A DNA stretch of 45,748 bases from DASTPP01 sp035762175 (GTDB lineage Bacteria > Myxococcota_A > Polyangia > Polyangiales > Polyangiaceae): positions 1 to 45,748 of the forward strand of contig DASTPP010000190.1 of the NCBI GenBank assembly GCA_035762175.1, given 5' to 3'. Positions 44,807-45,748 of this stretch are shown here, piece by piece (within the stretch, counting starts at the first letter, position 1; the number at the start of each line of letters is the position of its first letter). A program made the translations under genes and the position numbers. Below the pieces are notes generated by a model, which did not search any database, was not told the DNA's origin, and was given only the letters and a program-made list of their open reading frames with translations.

Positions 44807-45748
44807 TTGGTCCCGCCCTGGTCGGCCCCCGACGGCAGCGCCCGGCCCGAGTCGCCCCTCGAGCGGGCGTTCGCGCTCGCCGCGGGCGGGCGCACGCGCG
44901 AGGGGCTCGCCTGGGCGCTCGCGGCGCTGCGCGACGAGCCGACCTCGTCGGGCGCGCTCTTCGCCGCGGGCTACCTGCTCGCCCGCGAGGGCCACGGCGT
45001 CGAGGCGCGCCCGCTGCTCGACGCGTGCTCGGCCCGCGCGGTCGACGAGAGCAACCTGCCGCTCGCCGTCGCCGCCTGCCTCGTGCGCCGCTCGCTCGGC
45101 GACGACGTCGCGGCGCGGCTCGACGCCATCGCGCTCGCCTTCGGCGCCGACTCGCCGCGCCTCTTGCCCGGGCTGACGCACCGGCCCCCGCCCCTGCCGC
45201 CGCCCGCGCCCGCCGAGGCCGCCCCGCCGCCGCCCGCCTGGCAGGGCGGCGCGCTCTCGCCCGACGCCAAGCGCGCCCTCGAGCGGGCCTACCACGCCTT
45301 CCGCGCCGCCGAGCGCGACCGCGGTAGCCCCCCGCCCCTCGCCCCCCAGCCCCTCTTCTCGGCGCTGCCGGGCGAGGCCCTGCGGCGCCTGCTCGGCGCC
45401 TTCCGGGTGCGGCTGCTCGGCCCGCGCGAGACGCTCATCGAGCAGGGCGAGGCGGGCGACGAGGTGTTCATCGTGGCGCGGGGCGAGTTCGAGGTGACGC
45501 GCCTGCCGCCCGAGGGCCCGCCCGTGCCGCTCGCGCGCCTCGGCCCCGGCTCGCTCGTCGGCGAGATGGCCCTCATCGCCCGGGCGCCGCGCGTCGCCCG
45601 CGTCGTCGCCCGCCGGCCCGGCGTGCTGCTGGCCGCCCGCCGCTCCGAGCTCGCCCGCGAGGCCGCGCTCGGGCCCGAGGTGGGCCGCGCCCTCGGCCAG
45701 CACGCCCGCCAGCGCATGGTGCACAACCTCGTGCGCCTGAGCCCGATG
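44807..45748 (+). CDS. Cyclic-nucleotide-binding-domain protein, C-terminus cut by window edge
   Basis: 314 codons are visible with no stop. TTG at 44807 is taken as start because GAAGG precedes it by 7 nt and no ATG or GTG lies earlier in frame. Residues about 15-120 form a helical TPR-like region (ALRDEPTSSGALFAAGYLLA), then a Pro-rich linker, then a cNMP-binding beta-roll (about 180-300): FSALPGEALRRLLGAFRVR, ETLIEQGEAGDEVFIVARGE and GSLVGEMALIARAPRVARVV. The last is a phosphate-binding cassette with the expected Glu and Arg. Such proteins signal by cAMP or cGMP binding. An effector or helix-turn-helix could lie beyond the edge. It is 25 bp from the hrcA stop. Confidence 0.85.
   Translation, partial: MVPPWSAPDGSARPESPLERAFALAAGGRTREGLAWALAALRDEPTSSGALFAAGYLLAREGHGVEARPLLDACSARAVDESNLPLAVAACLVRRSLGDDVAARLDAIALAFGADSPRLLPGLTHRPPPLPPPAPAEAAPPPPAWQGGALSPDAKRALERAYHAFRAAERDRGSPPPLAPQPLFSALPGEALRRLLGAFRVRLLGPRETLIEQGEAGDEVFIVARGEFEVTRLPPEGPPVPLARLGPGSLVGEMALIARAPRVARVVARRPGVLLAARRSELAREAALGPEVGRALGQHARQRMVHNLVRLSPM

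Overview
ORGANISM. The window is very GC-rich chromosomal DNA with almost exclusively G/C third codon positions. It carries three eukaryotic-like Ser/Thr protein kinases with single membrane spans or TPR tails, a HAMP-repeat sensor kinase, many Pro/Ala-rich lipoproteins and Gly-rich linker lipoproteins. Together these point to a myxobacterium, most likely of the Polyangiales (Sorangium/Polyangium/Sandaracinus type). That assignment is inference from composition and gene families; no rRNA or tRNA gene is visible to anchor it. LAYOUT. 1-1305 (-): N-terminal part of a HAMP-repeat histidine kinase, cut by the window edge. 1306-2406: gene-free, repeat-rich spacer. 2407-10722: unknown protein, lipoprotein, large VIT/VWA/TPR/DUF2135 lipoprotein, small STAS-like protein, membrane-anchored ferritin-like protein and NTF2-like lipoprotein. 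10925-12427 (-): Ser/Thr kinase, followed by a 1-kb spacer with inverted-repeat elements. 13410-16728 (-): pyroglutamyl peptidase with DUF979 and DUF969 membrane proteins, plus one unknown gene. 17394-20165 (-): kinase with TolB-like and TPR regions. 20309-23282: divergent JmjC-like cupin and DUF2254-type membrane protein. 23461-25789 (+): two paralogous DUF4397-like lipoproteins. 25828-31242 (-): sucC-sucD-ndk-unknown-aminotransferase-DJ-1 run. 31346-33103 (-): third kinase. 33233-34423: convergent LysE-type exporter and MarR regulator. 34518-36562 (-): tandem ArsA/Get3-like ATPases. 36875-37639 (+): EI24/CysZ-like protein. 37660-40439 (-): TatT-like lipoprotein and a PDZ plus NuoH-like fusion. 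41141-43418 (+): PhaR-like regulator, ECF sigma factor and anti-sigma factor. 43699-45748 (+): HrcA and a cyclic-nucleotide-binding protein, the latter cut by the window edge. HOW THE GENES WORK TOGETHER. Clear functional units are: pyroglutamyl peptide cleavage with probable 5-oxoproline transport (13410-15869); succinyl-CoA synthetase with nucleoside diphosphate kinase (28655-31242); a coupled sigma/anti-sigma pair; and a coupled ArsA-like ATPase pair. The rest is mostly signalling and envelope proteins. UNUSUAL SEQUENCE FEATURES. Short tandem duplications (29-72 bp units) sit at gene ends and spacers throughout. In two operons the duplication has copied a GTGA stop/start overlap, creating mini-ORFs that bridge the gap with a GTGA at each end. 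Two spacers carry MITE-like inverted-repeat elements (12884-13008 and 40631-40836). No CRISPR array, complete insertion sequence, prophage or recognised defence locus was seen.
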